Below, piece by piece: positions 52,248 through 62,069 of a DNA stretch of 64,000 nucleotides. The stretch comes from G963674955 sp963674955 (GTDB lineage: Bacteria; Desulfobacterota; Desulfovibrionia; Desulfovibrionales; Desulfovibrionaceae). Under the pieces are notes generated by a model, which saw only the letters and a list, made by a program, of their open reading frames with translations, searched no databases and was not told the origin of the DNA. Position numbers and translations under genes: made by a program. The stretch lies in the NCBI GenBank assembly GCA_963674955.2, contig CAXXKR010000001.1, forward strand, positions 1 through 64,000, in the 5' to 3' direction. Every line of letters begins with the position of its first letter. Positions within the stretch are counted from its first letter, which is position 1.

Positions 52248-54536
52248 CTATAAAACCCTGTAGATGCGCACGTGGGGAAAGCCGTCGTAGACCAGCTCGA
52301 AATGCTCCCGGACATCCTCGTCCTCGGATGAGCCGATCAGCAGCCTGACCCCCACGCTCCTGTAGCTCTTCTCGTCCAGCAAAATAGCATCCTTGCGCAC
52401 GTCGTTGATCACTAAACGCGGCCCCATGTTGGGAAAGGAGTGATACTTGCGCCCGGTCTCCGCCAACAGGTCGATGCTGCTCACGGGTATGGGCTTGCTG
52501 CCGTCCTTGAACATGACCCCGCCGAGACCGGGGTTGAATTTGAAGGCCTTTTTCAGCCGTTCGGACTGATAGGGATGCCCCTGGCCGGTCTCCATGTCCC
52601 AGGTTCCGTAATAGGTTGTCCAGTACAGAAGCGGCATGTTGCCCCAGGTCAGGACCAGATACTGTTCCGGGATATCCGCGGCTTTGACGTTTCCGGTCCT
52701 GAATCCCTCGACCAGCGCCTTGACCTCGCGCACGTCCATCTTCTCCCAGACCGAGGCCGGATCATTGCCGTGGGCCGCGCTGTATTTGATCATGTTCGCG
52801 GCCTGGGCAGGGGAATCAGTGGTCAGGGCCAGGGCCGTGGGAAAAATTTTCTGCCCGGAATGGTCTCCGCCGTCGGAGGGGGTCATGCGCCCGGCAAAGT
52901 ACTGGGTGGCGTAGCCCCAGTCCCACCAGGTCCAGACCATGCTGTCCGGCTTGGATATCTTTTTCAGTTCAAGCAGAGCCTCTGCCTGTGGCTTGGCCAG
53001 GACCGGAGTCGGCCCGATCTTGGATTGCAAAAGAAACCAGGGCGCCAGCAGGGCCGCTATCAGGACCGCCTGCATACCGTACAAAACCAGGTCTCCGGCC
53101 TTGGGCAGATACCTTCTGGCCAGCCAGTTCAGGCTCACCGCCAGACCGATGGCCGCCACCGGTCCGCCGAACATGGAGAACCTGTTGCCCAGCTTGACGC
53201 TGGCAAGCCCCAGAACAAGAAGCGGCAAAAGAAAAACGGCCGCAGGCCTGAAAAAGAGAACAAAAACGAAACCGGCAACGCCCAGGAGGCCGACCCAGGA
53301 AGGAACGATGAACCGGCCCAGCACCTCGGACCAGGGCACGTTCCTGGCCTCGCGAATACTCTGACCGATGGCTGAAAACACGGGATGGTTGACCGCGTCG
53401 CCTGCAGCGGCCGCCATCTGCCCGCCCTGCTCGGCCACAGGCTTGACATAGACATTGAGTTGCTCAAGGGCGCGAAAGGCCGGGGTTAGCAAACCGCAGA
53501 GGAAAACCGCAACCAGAAACATCCCCAGCGCGAACCACCTATTTCCGAAAAGAGACCCCGCCTTCGACGGCCAGACCCTGAAAGATAAAATCAACACGCT
53601 TCCCAGGACGACTCCAACCATGCCCCCCATCTCCCAAAACAGATTGGCCGTCTTGGACAGCAGCCAGAACAGGGGCGTAAAAAAAGAACCCGACGCATGG
53701 GCGGAGCTGTACATCTGCTGGGCTGCGTAAAAGCTCTGCGCGTCCACGAAAGCGGTCACTGCGAAAAGCGAAAGAGCCACGATGCCATATGACCTGCGCC
53801 CTTTTCGACCGAAAAAGACGACCAGAAAAACAGCTGTCCAGAAAAAAATCTTGTTCAGCTGGATAACGTCCATGTGCCAGAGACCGGCGAAGCGGGTGAA
53901 CAGGCCGAAGGCCAGTGCCAGCAACAACACTCGAATTGTCGCCGGGCCTTCCTCGCGTTTCTGTTCGGCGGAGGGGGACAGCCAATTGTCCTTGATGTGC
54001 GGCAGAAGCATGTAGGCCAGCATCCAGGCCACGGTGAGGGGCATGAGCAGGGTGAAGAGGTCCGTGTCATAGTAACCCACCTGGGTGCGGAAATAGAGTC
54101 CGGGCGCCAGCGATCCCAGTATTCCGGCGGCCGCTCCGGCATGGCGTCCGCCGAGCAGGCAGCCCCAGAGGCAGCAGACCGCAGCCGCCAGCGCCCCGAT
54201 AAAGGCCGGAAGCCAGAAGGCGGCCTGTCCGGGCGTGCAGCCCGTCGCTTTGGCCACGAAACTTAGCAGCTCCGATGGTGCGCTGCCCGCAGCCCGACCC
54301 ACTCCCTGTGAGCCGGAAAGCCAGAAGTACACGTCGTGGGTGCCCATGATATGTTCCTGGCCGATCATGAGCCCGGGATGATCCCACTTCCCGGCGTCCG
54401 AAAGCCTGACCCCCAGGACCGCTATATAGGCCACCGCGCAAAGGATCAGGGCCAGCTTCCAGTTTCGGCCCGTGGTTTCCCGGAAACAAAAACCGTCGGC
54501 CGCTCTTCTATACCAAGAGACTAGCTTCTGCATCAT
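52248..54536 (-). CDS. STT3/PglB-type oligosaccharyltransferase
   Basis: This 762-residue membrane protein has about 11-13 helices. THDVYFWL and YYDTDLF (near residue 157) supply the acidic metal-binding residues; the WWDWGY motif sits near residue 535 within VWTWWDWGYATQYFAG, followed by SDGGDHSG. The soluble C-terminal domain completes the enzyme. It transfers a lipid-linked glycan to Asn in Asn-X-Ser/Thr on exported proteins. The glycan is probably built by the Pgl-like genes from 58978 to 64000. Confidence 0.92.
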   Translation of the reverse strand: MMQKLVSWYRRAADGFCFRETTGRNWKLALILCAVAYIAVLGVRLSDAGKWDHPGLMIGQEHIMGTHDVYFWLSGSQGVGRAAGSAPSELLSFVAKATGCTPGQAAFWLPAFIGALAAAVCCLWGCLLGGRHAGAAAGILGSLAPGLYFRTQVGYYDTDLFTLLMPLTVAWMLAYMLLPHIKDNWLSPSAEQKREEGPATIRVLLLALAFGLFTRFAGLWHMDVIQLNKIFFWTAVFLVVFFGRKGRRSYGIVALSLFAVTAFVDAQSFYAAQQMYSSAHASGSFFTPLFWLLSKTANLFWEMGGMVGVVLGSVLILSFRVWPSKAGSLFGNRWFALGMFLVAVFLCGLLTPAFRALEQLNVYVKPVAEQGGQMAAAAGDAVNHPVFSAIGQSIREARNVPWSEVLGRFIVPSWVGLLGVAGFVFVLFFRPAAVFLLPLLVLGLASVKLGNRFSMFGGPVAAIGLAVSLNWLARRYLPKAGDLVLYGMQAVLIAALLAPWFLLQSKIGPTPVLAKPQAEALLELKKISKPDSMVWTWWDWGYATQYFAGRMTPSDGGDHSGQKIFPTALALTTDSPAQAANMIKYSAAHGNDPASVWEKMDVREVKALVEGFRTGNVKAADIPEQYLVLTWGNMPLLYWTTYYGTWDMETGQGHPYQSERLKKAFKFNPGLGGVMFKDGSKPIPVSSIDLLAETGRKYHSFPNMGPRLVINDVRKDAILLDEKSYRSVGVRLLIGSSEDEDVREHFELVYDGFPHVRIYRVL

Positions 54537-54650
54537 CCATATCCATTGGCTTGATTGTCTTCATGTGAAACCTCAGTACATGCGGCACGCCTTAAAATCA
54601 ATCCTTGCCAGCGCCTTGCCGCCCCCGCCCCTTTGGATTATCAAGCACGA

Positions 54651-56288
54651 ATGAAGATCGGCGTCCTTCAAATCAACCCCCTGGTGGGCGACATCCAGGG
54701 CAACGCCCGGCAAATCGCCAGGGCCGCGCGCGAGGCGGGACAGGCCGGAGCAGATCTTTGCCTGACTCCAGAAACAGCCATCTTGGGTTATCCGCCCCGC
54801 GACCTGCTTCTCTACCAGAGCGTGGTGGCGGAAGCCGTGGCCGCCGGTCATGCCCTGGCACTGGAGTTGAAAGACGGACCGCCCCTGCTTCTGGGCGGTG
54901 TGGAGACCAACGAGGGACAGGGAGCGCCCATATACAATTGCGCCTTTTTCATGGAGGGCGGCAAGATCAGGCAAACCTTCAGGAAAACGCTCCTGCCCTC
55001 ATACGACGTGTTCGACGAAACGCGCTATTTCGAGCCCTCGCAAAACAACGGATTGCTGGACCTCAGGGGACAAAAAATCGCCGTGACCATTTGCGAGGAC
55101 GCATGGAACGACAAGGGCTTCTGGCCCAGGAGGCGCTACAGCCGCGATCCCCTGGAAGAGGCTGTGGCCCTTGCCCCGGACATCATTGTCAACCTCTCGG
55201 CCTCACCCTTTATTCTCGGCAAGCAAAAACTGCGCGAATCCATGCTTTCGGCCGTGGCTGCGCGGCACGCACTGCCCCTTGTCTACTGCAACCAGGTAGG
55301 CGGAAACGACGACCTTGTCTTTGACGGCAGAAGCGCGGCATACGCTCCGGATGGAAAACTTTTCGCCAGGGCGGGCGGCTTTGTGGAAGACCTGCTCCTG
55401 GTGGACACTGACACCCTGCAGGGCAGGATCAGCCCCGACGATTTCAGCGTCGAGGGCGAGGCTTGGCGGGCCTTGGTCCTGGGCACGCGGGACTACGTGC
55501 GAAAAAGCGGATTCAAATCCGCCCTGCTGGGACTGTCCGGCGGAATCGATTCGGCGGTTACCGCGGCAGTGGCCGCAGAGGCCCTGGGGCCGGAAAACGT
55601 GCTGGGAGTCCTTTTGCCCTCGCCCTATTCCAGCGAGGGCAGCATCAAGGATTCGCTGGAACTGGCCAAGAACCTGGGCATCAAGACCATGACCCTGCCC
55701 ATAGAACAGATCATGCGGGCCTTTGAATCCACCCTTGCCGAACCCTTTGCGGGACGGCCGAAAGACATCGCCGAAGAAAACATCCAGTCGCGCATCAGGG
55801 GCAACCTGCTCATGGCCCTGTCCAACAAATTCGGCTCACTGCTCCTGACCACGGGCAACAAGAGTGAACTGGCCGTGGGCTACTGCACCATCTACGGAGA
55901 CATGGCCGGAGGCTTCGCCGTGATCTCGGACCTGCCCAAAACCCTGGTCAACCGCCTTGCGCGCCATGTAAACTCATTGGGCCGGGAAATCATTCCCCGG
56001 ACTATCCTGGACAAGCCCCCCTCTGCCGAACTTGCGCCGGGCCAAAAAGATTCCGACAGCCTGCCGCCATACGAACTGCTGGACGAAATCCTCTCCCTGC
56101 ACATTGAACAGGGCTTGTCAGGACCGGAAATAATAAAGCTGGGACTTGAAAAAGACCTTGTCCACAAGGTCCTGCGCATGGTTGCTTCCGCGGAATTCAA
56201 GCGCAGGCAGGCTGCTCCCGGAGTCAAGATCAGCCCCCGGTCGTTCGGCTCCGGCTGGCGCATGCCCCTGGCCAGCAAGAGACTCTAA
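54651..56288 (+). CDS. nadE: glutamine-dependent NAD+ synthetase
   Basis: This protein has 545 residues from the ATG at 54651 (an open frame 32 codons longer has no support). The N-terminal nitrilase-type glutaminase has LTPETAIL, FRKTLLP and VTICEDAWN (Glu, Lys, Cys triad); the C-terminal synthetase has LSGGIDSAVTAAVAAEALG near residue 296, with GNKSELAVGY and FGSGWRMP. It makes NAD+ from nicotinate adenine dinucleotide using ATP and glutamine ammonia. It is divergent from STT3. Confidence 0.95.
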   Translation: MKIGVLQINPLVGDIQGNARQIARAAREAGQAGADLCLTPETAILGYPPRDLLLYQSVVAEAVAAGHALALELKDGPPLLLGGVETNEGQGAPIYNCAFFMEGGKIRQTFRKTLLPSYDVFDETRYFEPSQNNGLLDLRGQKIAVTICEDAWNDKGFWPRRRYSRDPLEEAVALAPDIIVNLSASPFILGKQKLRESMLSAVAARHALPLVYCNQVGGNDDLVFDGRSAAYAPDGKLFARAGGFVEDLLLVDTDTLQGRISPDDFSVEGEAWRALVLGTRDYVRKSGFKSALLGLSGGIDSAVTAAVAAEALGPENVLGVLLPSPYSSEGSIKDSLELAKNLGIKTMTLPIEQIMRAFESTLAEPFAGRPKDIAEENIQSRIRGNLLMALSNKFGSLLLTTGNKSELAVGYCTIYGDMAGGFAVISDLPKTLVNRLARHVNSLGREIIPRTILDKPPSAELAPGQKDSDSLPPYELLDEILSLHIEQGLSGPEIIKLGLEKDLVHKVLRMVASAEFKRRQAAPGVKISPRSFGSGWRMPLASKRL

Positions 56289-56914
56289 TAGCTGGTCCTG
56301 TCCACCTTGGACCGGTACTTCCAGGGCTCCTTTTCCTCGGCGGAGGTAATGGGCCTGACCGGCGAGTCGGCAAAAGACACCCTTTCCTCTTTTTTCCCGG
56401 ACTGCCAGACCGCCTCCTCCAGGCTGATCTCGGTCAGGGTCCAGCCGTTAACCTGATCCCCCGGCCTCACGGAAACGGTTTCCGTTCCCCGGCGGATCAT
56501 CAGCATGGGCTTTTCACCGTTGAATATACCCATGACCCGCCAGGCAAGAGGCTCGTCGCCCAGGCCGTCGCCGCTCTCCGGAGGCAGTTCGGACTCCCTG
56601 ACCAGGACGCCCTTTTTCGGAACAAGGGGCCGGGATGAAACTTTCTTGCTGGGGTAGGGCAGGGCCGTGATCCTTTCCCCTCCTTCACCCTCTTTCAATT
56701 CTTCCGGCTGCTCGGGTCCGACCAGGATGTTCTTGTTGAAAATAATTCTGGCCAGGGGCCTGTTTCCGGCGTCAAAAAACCCGGAAACCCTGTTTTCCTC
56801 AACAAGATCAACGCGTTCAGGCTTGACCATGAAGCCGGTCAGGGCAAAGGCCAGGGAAACCCCGAACAGCAGGGGCAGAAAAAAGGCGATTACAAACCTT
56901 CTGATGAAGTTCAT
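56285..56914 (-). CDS. type II secretion GspC-like protein
   Basis: This 209-residue inner-membrane protein has one N-terminal helix (about 5-27) and a periplasmic homology-region-like domain: LAWRVMGIFNGEKPMLMIRRGTETVSVRPGDQVNGWTLTEISLEEAVW, the usual GspC/PulC HR pattern. It would link the cytoplasmic platform to the secretin. It overlaps nadE by 4 bp at converging stops. No PDZ domain is visible. Confidence 0.72.
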   Translation of the reverse strand: MNFIRRFVIAFFLPLLFGVSLAFALTGFMVKPERVDLVEENRVSGFFDAGNRPLARIIFNKNILVGPEQPEELKEGEGGERITALPYPSKKVSSRPLVPKKGVLVRESELPPESGDGLGDEPLAWRVMGIFNGEKPMLMIRRGTETVSVRPGDQVNGWTLTEISLEEAVWQSGKKEERVSFADSPVRPITSAEEKEPWKYRSKVDRTSY

Positions 56915-56977
56915 GCCCCTGCCCCCCTGGCCCGGCCCCTTGCGGCCCTGTATTTTCCCCTTCCTGATGCGGACATA

Positions 56978-57784
56978 TCAAAATCCCGTGAAGAAAATCT
57001 GGTAGAAATCGCCGGAATGATGAAATTTGATTTCCTTTCCCGCCTCTGTGGCCGTGCCTGATATGGAATAGGTGGAATTGTAGAACGACTTGCGGTCCAG
57101 TTTCAAATGGCCGATGGCCATTATCCGGGCCGGTTTGCGCAGGGAAAACGAGGTTATGTCCACCCGCCCTTCCCCGTTTTGGGATGGGTAGGCCAGATCA
57201 AGGCCAACGCCCTGGGCCCGCCTGCCGTCCGGCAACCTGAAGTCCTGGGCCTTTATGGAGGCGACCCCTTGAGGTTCTCCCGAATCGGACAGCCTGCCCC
57301 GGCCTTCGACGAAAATCTTGCCCTGAACGTCTCCCCTGAGAAGCGAGGAAAGATCCATGCTGCCGCCGAAGTCGTAAGTTCCGTCCCAATTGTGGTTCAG
57401 CCTGATCTCGGGTCCGCCGCTGTTCAGTCTGATCAGATATTTGGGCTTGGTCCCGAAGCGGATGTCCGCGGATTGGAAATTCATTGTCAGGGGCCTGCCG
57501 CCGCGAACCGTGACCTTGAAATCCCGAACCTTGAAGCCGAGCATCCCGGCCCGGTCGACCTTTTTCCAGGAGAAATCCACAAGCTCCAACCGGCTGTCCA
57601 TCGAAACCAGGGCATTGGTCCAGACCTGCCGCCAGGGAATAAAGGCGACCAGACCGACCATGAAGCCGATCAGAATCAGCAGGGTGGTCAGGCCGATGCC
57701 GCCGTGCCTCGAATTTCGCGGCCCAGTGTCGCGCCGGAAATGAATTTTCGCCACTTTTTCCCTGTCCATGCCGGTAGCCGTCAA
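56978..57784 (-). CDS. type II secretion GspN-like protein
   Basis: This 268-residue protein has one N-terminal TM helix (about 30-50) and a beta-rich periplasmic part with GMLGFKVRDFKVTVRGGRPLTMNFQSADIRF, consistent with the T2SSN family. The ATG at 57784 overlaps the previous TGA by 4 bp; a second ATG at 57769 is possible. GspN is not always essential. It probably stabilises the platform. Confidence 0.65.
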   Translation of the reverse strand: MTATGMDREKVAKIHFRRDTGPRNSRHGGIGLTTLLILIGFMVGLVAFIPWRQVWTNALVSMDSRLELVDFSWKKVDRAGMLGFKVRDFKVTVRGGRPLTMNFQSADIRFGTKPKYLIRLNSGGPEIRLNHNWDGTYDFGGSMDLSSLLRGDVQGKIFVEGRGRLSDSGEPQGVASIKAQDFRLPDGRRAQGVGLDLAYPSQNGEGRVDITSFSLRKPARIMAIGHLKLDRKSFYNSTYSISGTATEAGKEIKFHHSGDFYQIFFTGF

Positions 57785-58278
57785 TGGGCCAAAACCATCC
57801 GCACATCGGAATGGTCCGCCCTTGACTCGTTACGTACAAGGTTGAAGGACACCACCTTGAGGCCCCTGGTCCGAAGGGCGCGAACAAGGTCCAAAAGCCG
57901 GGGCAGGCTCAACCCCTGGTAGGCAAGATCCACCACCTGGCGGCCGTCCTCCTCCACCCGTTCGGCCGTGTCCGCGAGCTGACTTTCAAGGCTCAGGCTT
58001 CTGGTCACGGACCAGGCCCCCTCCAGCACGCTCTCGGCGCCGGACTCCCTGTCCGTGCCCTTGATGGCCTTGAACTCGGCGACCATCGGCGCAATCAGGG
58101 CATAGGTCTCCCGATGCTCCTGAATGTCCCGGTCCATGTTCCTGGCCGAAAAGAAAAGAAATAGCCAGCCCACAAGCAGGATGAAGAACCAGCCGGCCAG
58201 GGCCAGCTTCTGCTGGACCGGGGACCAACTGTTCCAGAGGTAGTCTCCCCTGCTCTCCTTTCCGCCTCTTTTGGCCAT
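57781..58278 (-). CDS. type II secretion GspM-like protein
   Basis: This 165-residue protein has the short cytoplasmic stretch, single TM helix (about 27-46) and periplasmic ferredoxin-like domain of GspM. The end, LSLPRLLDLVRALRTRGLKVVSFNLVRNE, is the characteristic beta-alpha-beta segment. It sits between the GspL-like and GspN-like genes with a 13-bp gap and a 4-bp overlap. Confidence 0.68.
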   Translation of the reverse strand: MAKRGGKESRGDYLWNSWSPVQQKLALAGWFFILLVGWLFLFFSARNMDRDIQEHRETYALIAPMVAEFKAIKGTDRESGAESVLEGAWSVTRSLSLESQLADTAERVEEDGRQVVDLAYQGLSLPRLLDLVRALRTRGLKVVSFNLVRNESRADHSDVRMVLAH

Positions 58279-58291
58279 AACCTGCGTTGTC

Positions 58292-58837
58292 CTAAAAAAG
58301 CTCTGTTCTCACGAAGCGGACCTGGAGGACAAAAGACACCCCCTGTTCCTCTCCGTTTGTTTCGTCAATGCGAAAGGAAAAAAATCTTCCGGCCTGCTCG
58401 TCGGCCATAAGGTCCATCATATAATTATTGAGTTCGGCATCAGTATTGATGAACCCAGCGATGTCGCCGTCGTCCTGGCGCAGGGAAATCCTGTCCACCC
58501 TCAGGCTCTGGGGCGCGTGCCTGCTCAAGACGGCCATGAGCCCGATCACGTCTATCTCCTGGGTGCGCTGGGCCTTGAGCTTGCCCAGTTCGAACTGGAG
58601 CCTGCCGAACGGCGAAAGGCCCGGATTCTCCAAAACGGAAAAATAAAGCCCGTCTACGGTGCTCTTCAATTCCTCGGACATCTGACTCAGGCGGTAGAGC
58701 CTCAGCCCCTGGCCCAGCCAAAGCATCATGCCTATCGCCGTAAGGATGAATAAAATGCCCGGAGTCCTGAAGGACCACTTCTTTTTTTTCAGTTTTTTGC
58801 TCCGCGCCTTGGGAGAATTTCTGGTTTTGCCGCTCAT
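58292..58837 (-). CDS. GspL/PilN-like membrane protein lacking the actin-like domain
   Basis: This protein has 181 residues from ATG 58837. It has a basic N-terminus, one TM helix (about 25-45), a coiled segment and a C-terminal domain like GspL/PilN (VIGLMAVLSRHAPQSLRVDRISLRQ). Classic GspL has a cytoplasmic domain of about 230 residues that is missing here, so its contact with the GspE ATPase must be different or supplied elsewhere. It is divergent from asnB, 140 bp away. Confidence 0.6.
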   Translation of the reverse strand: MSGKTRNSPKARSKKLKKKKWSFRTPGILFILTAIGMMLWLGQGLRLYRLSQMSEELKSTVDGLYFSVLENPGLSPFGRLQFELGKLKAQRTQEIDVIGLMAVLSRHAPQSLRVDRISLRQDDGDIAGFINTDAELNNYMMDLMADEQAGRFFSFRIDETNGEEQGVSFVLQVRFVRTELF

Positions 58838-58977
58838 GTCGTTGTCTGTGGTCCGGACCGGCCGGAAAAGTCTGGCGCATGGTAAACAAAAGGCAATGGC
58901 CGGGCAAGGACTCATGACGCCGCCCACGGAAAAAGCATTTGCCCTTGCTTGGCCGGACCTGATAAAACCGCTGCAAC

Positions 58978-60951
58978 ATGTGCGGAATTTCCGGTATATT
59001 ATCATCTTCCAGCCTCTTTTCAAGAGAGGAACTGGAGACCGGGGCCAGAAAAATGTCCCAGGCTCTCGGACACAGGGGGCCGGACGCCCAGGGCCTGTTC
59101 GTGGACCCGGCCGCCGGACTGGGACTGGGCCACAGACGGCTGTCCATCCTGGAGCTTTCCCCACAGGGAGCGCAACCCATGCACTCTCGCGACGGCCGCT
59201 ACGTGCTGATCCACAACGGCGAAATCTACAATTTCCCGGACCTGCGCAAGGAATTGGAAACCGAAGGCGGTGCGGACTGGCTGCCCTGGCGCGGAGGGTC
59301 CGACACCGAAGTCATGCTGGCCGCATTCGCCCGCCACGGAGTGGAAAAGGCCTGCAAGCGGTTCAGCGGCATGTTCGCCTTCGCCCTCTGGGACCGCGAG
59401 GAAAAGGCCCTCTGGCTGGCCCGGGACCGCATGGGCGAAAAACCCTTATATTACGGAGTCCAGAACGGGACGCTTTTCTTCGGTTCGGAACTCAAGGCCC
59501 TGTGCGCCCATCCCGCGTTCAGGCCGGAGCTGGACCGCGACGCGCTGCCCCTGTACCTGCGAAACCTCTATATCCCGGCCCCCCGAAGCATCTACAAGGA
59601 CGTGCTCAAGCTCCCGGCCGGGACATTTTTGCGTCTTGAGGCAGGCTCGCTGCCCGCAATGCCCGAACCAAAGGCATACTGGTCCCTGCGCGAAGCAGTG
59701 GAGGCCGGGCTGGGCGACCCCTTCACGGGCAGCGAGGAACAGGCCGCAACCAGACTTGAAACGCTTCTGCTGCGAACGGTCAAAGGCCAGATGATCTCGG
59801 ACGTGCCCCTGGGCGCGCTCCTTTCCGGAGGTATAGACTCCTCCCTTGTGGCCGCCCTGATGCAGGCCTCGTCCCAAACCCCGGTGCGCACCTTCACCAT
59901 CGGTTTTCACGAAAGGGAATACGACGAGGCCTCGGACGCAAGGCGGGTGGCAAAATATCTGGGAACCGAGCACACCGAAATGTTCGTCAGGCCCAAGGAC
60001 GCCCTGGACGTGATTCCCTCCCTGCCCACGCTCTATGACGAGCCCTTCTCGGACGCCTCGCAGATTCCCACCTTCCTGGTCTCCCGGCTGACGCGCCAAC
60101 ACGTGACCGTCTGCCTTTCCGGAGACGGCGGCGACGAGACCTTTGCCGGATACAACCGCCATTTCTGGGGACGCGACCTCTGGAACAAATTCGGCCCCCT
60201 GCCGGCTTTCCTGCGAACCCTGCTGGGAGCCGGAATCAAGACCCTGCCTCCAGGCACATGGGATTTCCTTTTCAAAAGCCTTTCCCCCATACTGCCGCAG
60301 GACGTATGCCAGCGCACGCCCGGCTACAAGATGCACAAGCTGGCCGAGGTAATTTCCGCCCCCGATCGGCGCAGCCTGTACAAGCGACTTATATCCAACT
60401 GGCCCGACCCTGCGATCGTCTGCCTGAGCGGCACCGAACCGGAAACCCTTTTCGAGCGCCCCGATAAATGGCCAAAAACAAAAGACTTCACCCAATGGAT
60501 GCAGTTCATGGACACGGCCGTGTATCTGCCGGACGACATCATGGTCAAGGTGGACAGGGCGGCAATGGGCGTGAGCCTTGAAACCAGGGCGCCCTATCTG
60601 GACCACGAGGTGGTGGAATTCGCCTGGAGGCTGCCCTTGTCCATGAAGATAAGGGGCAGGGAGGGCAAGCGAATCCTGAAGAAGATTCTTTACAGGCACG
60701 TGCCCCGCATACTGGTGGACCGGCCCAAGATGGGCTTCGGCGTGCCCATTGACCAGTGGCTGCGCGGCCCGCTCAAAGAATGGGCCTGCGACCTGCTCAG
60801 CCGCGAGACATTGAATAGACAGGGATATTTCAATCCGGACCCCATACAGGCCGCCCTTGACGAGCACCTGTCCGGCAGGCGCGACCACCAGTACCGCCTC
60901 TGGAACATTCTCATGTTCCAGGCCTGGCTGGAAGGACGGTCCGGCCTATGA
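58978..60951 (+). CDS. asnB: asparagine synthetase (glutamine-hydrolysing) family amidotransferase
   Basis: This 657-residue protein has Cys2 in MCGISG, the class II glutaminase with LGHRRLSILELSPQG, HNGEIYNF and KPLYYGV, then the ATP-dependent synthetase with SGGIDSSLVAALMQ (near residue 284) and SGDGGDETFAGYNRH. In glycan loci such enzymes often amidate a sugar acid instead of aspartate. It overlaps the glycosyltransferase gene by 4 bp, so a role in the surface or protein glycan is likely. Confidence 0.88.
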   Translation: MCGISGILSSSSLFSREELETGARKMSQALGHRGPDAQGLFVDPAAGLGLGHRRLSILELSPQGAQPMHSRDGRYVLIHNGEIYNFPDLRKELETEGGADWLPWRGGSDTEVMLAAFARHGVEKACKRFSGMFAFALWDREEKALWLARDRMGEKPLYYGVQNGTLFFGSELKALCAHPAFRPELDRDALPLYLRNLYIPAPRSIYKDVLKLPAGTFLRLEAGSLPAMPEPKAYWSLREAVEAGLGDPFTGSEEQAATRLETLLLRTVKGQMISDVPLGALLSGGIDSSLVAALMQASSQTPVRTFTIGFHEREYDEASDARRVAKYLGTEHTEMFVRPKDALDVIPSLPTLYDEPFSDASQIPTFLVSRLTRQHVTVCLSGDGGDETFAGYNRHFWGRDLWNKFGPLPAFLRTLLGAGIKTLPPGTWDFLFKSLSPILPQDVCQRTPGYKMHKLAEVISAPDRRSLYKRLISNWPDPAIVCLSGTEPETLFERPDKWPKTKDFTQWMQFMDTAVYLPDDIMVKVDRAAMGVSLETRAPYLDHEVVEFAWRLPLSMKIRGREGKRILKKILYRHVPRILVDRPKMGFGVPIDQWLRGPLKEWACDLLSRETLNRQGYFNPDPIQAALDEHLSGRRDHQYRLWNILMFQAWLEGRSGL

Positions 60952-62069
60952 AAATAGCTGTCGTGGCCGGCTACGCACCCTCCCTGGTCAACTTCAGGGG
61001 ACCGCTCATCAGGTCCATGATAAGGGCCGGGCATCAGGTGCTGGCCCTGGCTCCGCAACCCGACGCCGAAACCCTTGAACAAATCAATGCCTTGGGCGCT
61101 GATTTTTGCCCGGTGAAGCTTGCACGCTCTGGACTGAACCCCCTGTCGGACCTGAAAACACTGCTCTCCCTCGTCTCCATTTTCAGACGCGCCAAACCGG
61201 ACGCGGTTCTTTCATACACCGTGAAGCCGGTCATCTACGCTTCCCTTGCCGCACGGCTCTGCGGCGTGGACAAGGCATATTCCCTGATCACCGGGCTGGG
61301 CTATTCCTTTGGCCAGGCAGGCCGGGAAGGGCGGGGGCTGCTGACCGCTCTAGTGAAACGGCTCTACAAGGCCGCGCTTTCGGGCAATCGGGCCGTTTTC
61401 TTCCAGAACCCGGACGACCGCGACTTTTTTTTGAAACAAAAAATCATCAAGCCAACAAAGCCAACCAAGGTAACCGCCGGATCAGGCGTGGACCTAGACC
61501 ACTTCGCCCTTGCCGAACCAGTTCAGGATGGTCCGGTTTTTCTCTGCCTGACGCGGCTCTTGAGGGAAAAGGGCGTGGCCGAGTACGCCCAGGCAGCCTT
61601 GATGCTCAGGGGGAAATACCCGGAGGCCAAATTCAGGCTGGCGGGGCCGCCGGACCCCGGACCGGACGGGATCGGCCAGCGGGAGATCATAAACTGGGTG
61701 GAGCAGGGGGCCATCGCCTATGACGGCGAGGTCCGGGACGTGCGCCCGTTCATGGCCGGATGCTCGGTTTTCGTGCTGCCCACGGCCTACCGCGAGGGCG
61801 TGCCTCGCTCCCTGCTGGAAGCCTTGAGCATGGGCCGACCGGTGATAACCACCGACGCTCCCGGCTGCCGCGAGACGGTCATTGAAGGCGAAAACGGCTT
61901 CCTTGTTCCTGTCAAAAACGCCAAGGCCCTGGCCGAGGCCATGGAAACATTCATAAAAGACCGCTCCCTGATCCCCAAAATGGGCGCGGCAAGCCGCAGG
62001 CTGGCCACGGACAAATTTGACGTGGACAAGGTCAACAGGCAGATACTTGAGGAAATGGGGTTGGAATGA
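60948..62069 (+). CDS. glycosyltransferase family 4, PglA-like
   Basis: This 373-residue GT-B enzyme has VVAGYAPSLVNFRGPLIRSMI at the acceptor site and, in the donor half, LTRLLREKGVAEYAQAALML and FVLPTAYREGVPRSLLEALSMGRPVITTDAPGCRETV. The early GYAPSLVNFRG block is typical of the PglA/WbpY group, which adds the second sugar to a lipid-linked saccharide. It overlaps both neighbours by 4 bp. Confidence 0.88.
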   Translation: MKIAVVAGYAPSLVNFRGPLIRSMIRAGHQVLALAPQPDAETLEQINALGADFCPVKLARSGLNPLSDLKTLLSLVSIFRRAKPDAVLSYTVKPVIYASLAARLCGVDKAYSLITGLGYSFGQAGREGRGLLTALVKRLYKAALSGNRAVFFQNPDDRDFFLKQKIIKPTKPTKVTAGSGVDLDHFALAEPVQDGPVFLCLTRLLREKGVAEYAQAALMLRGKYPEAKFRLAGPPDPGPDGIGQREIINWVEQGAIAYDGEVRDVRPFMAGCSVFVLPTAYREGVPRSLLEALSMGRPVITTDAPGCRETVIEGENGFLVPVKNAKALAEAMETFIKDRSLIPKMGAASRRLATDKFDVDKVNRQILEEMGLE

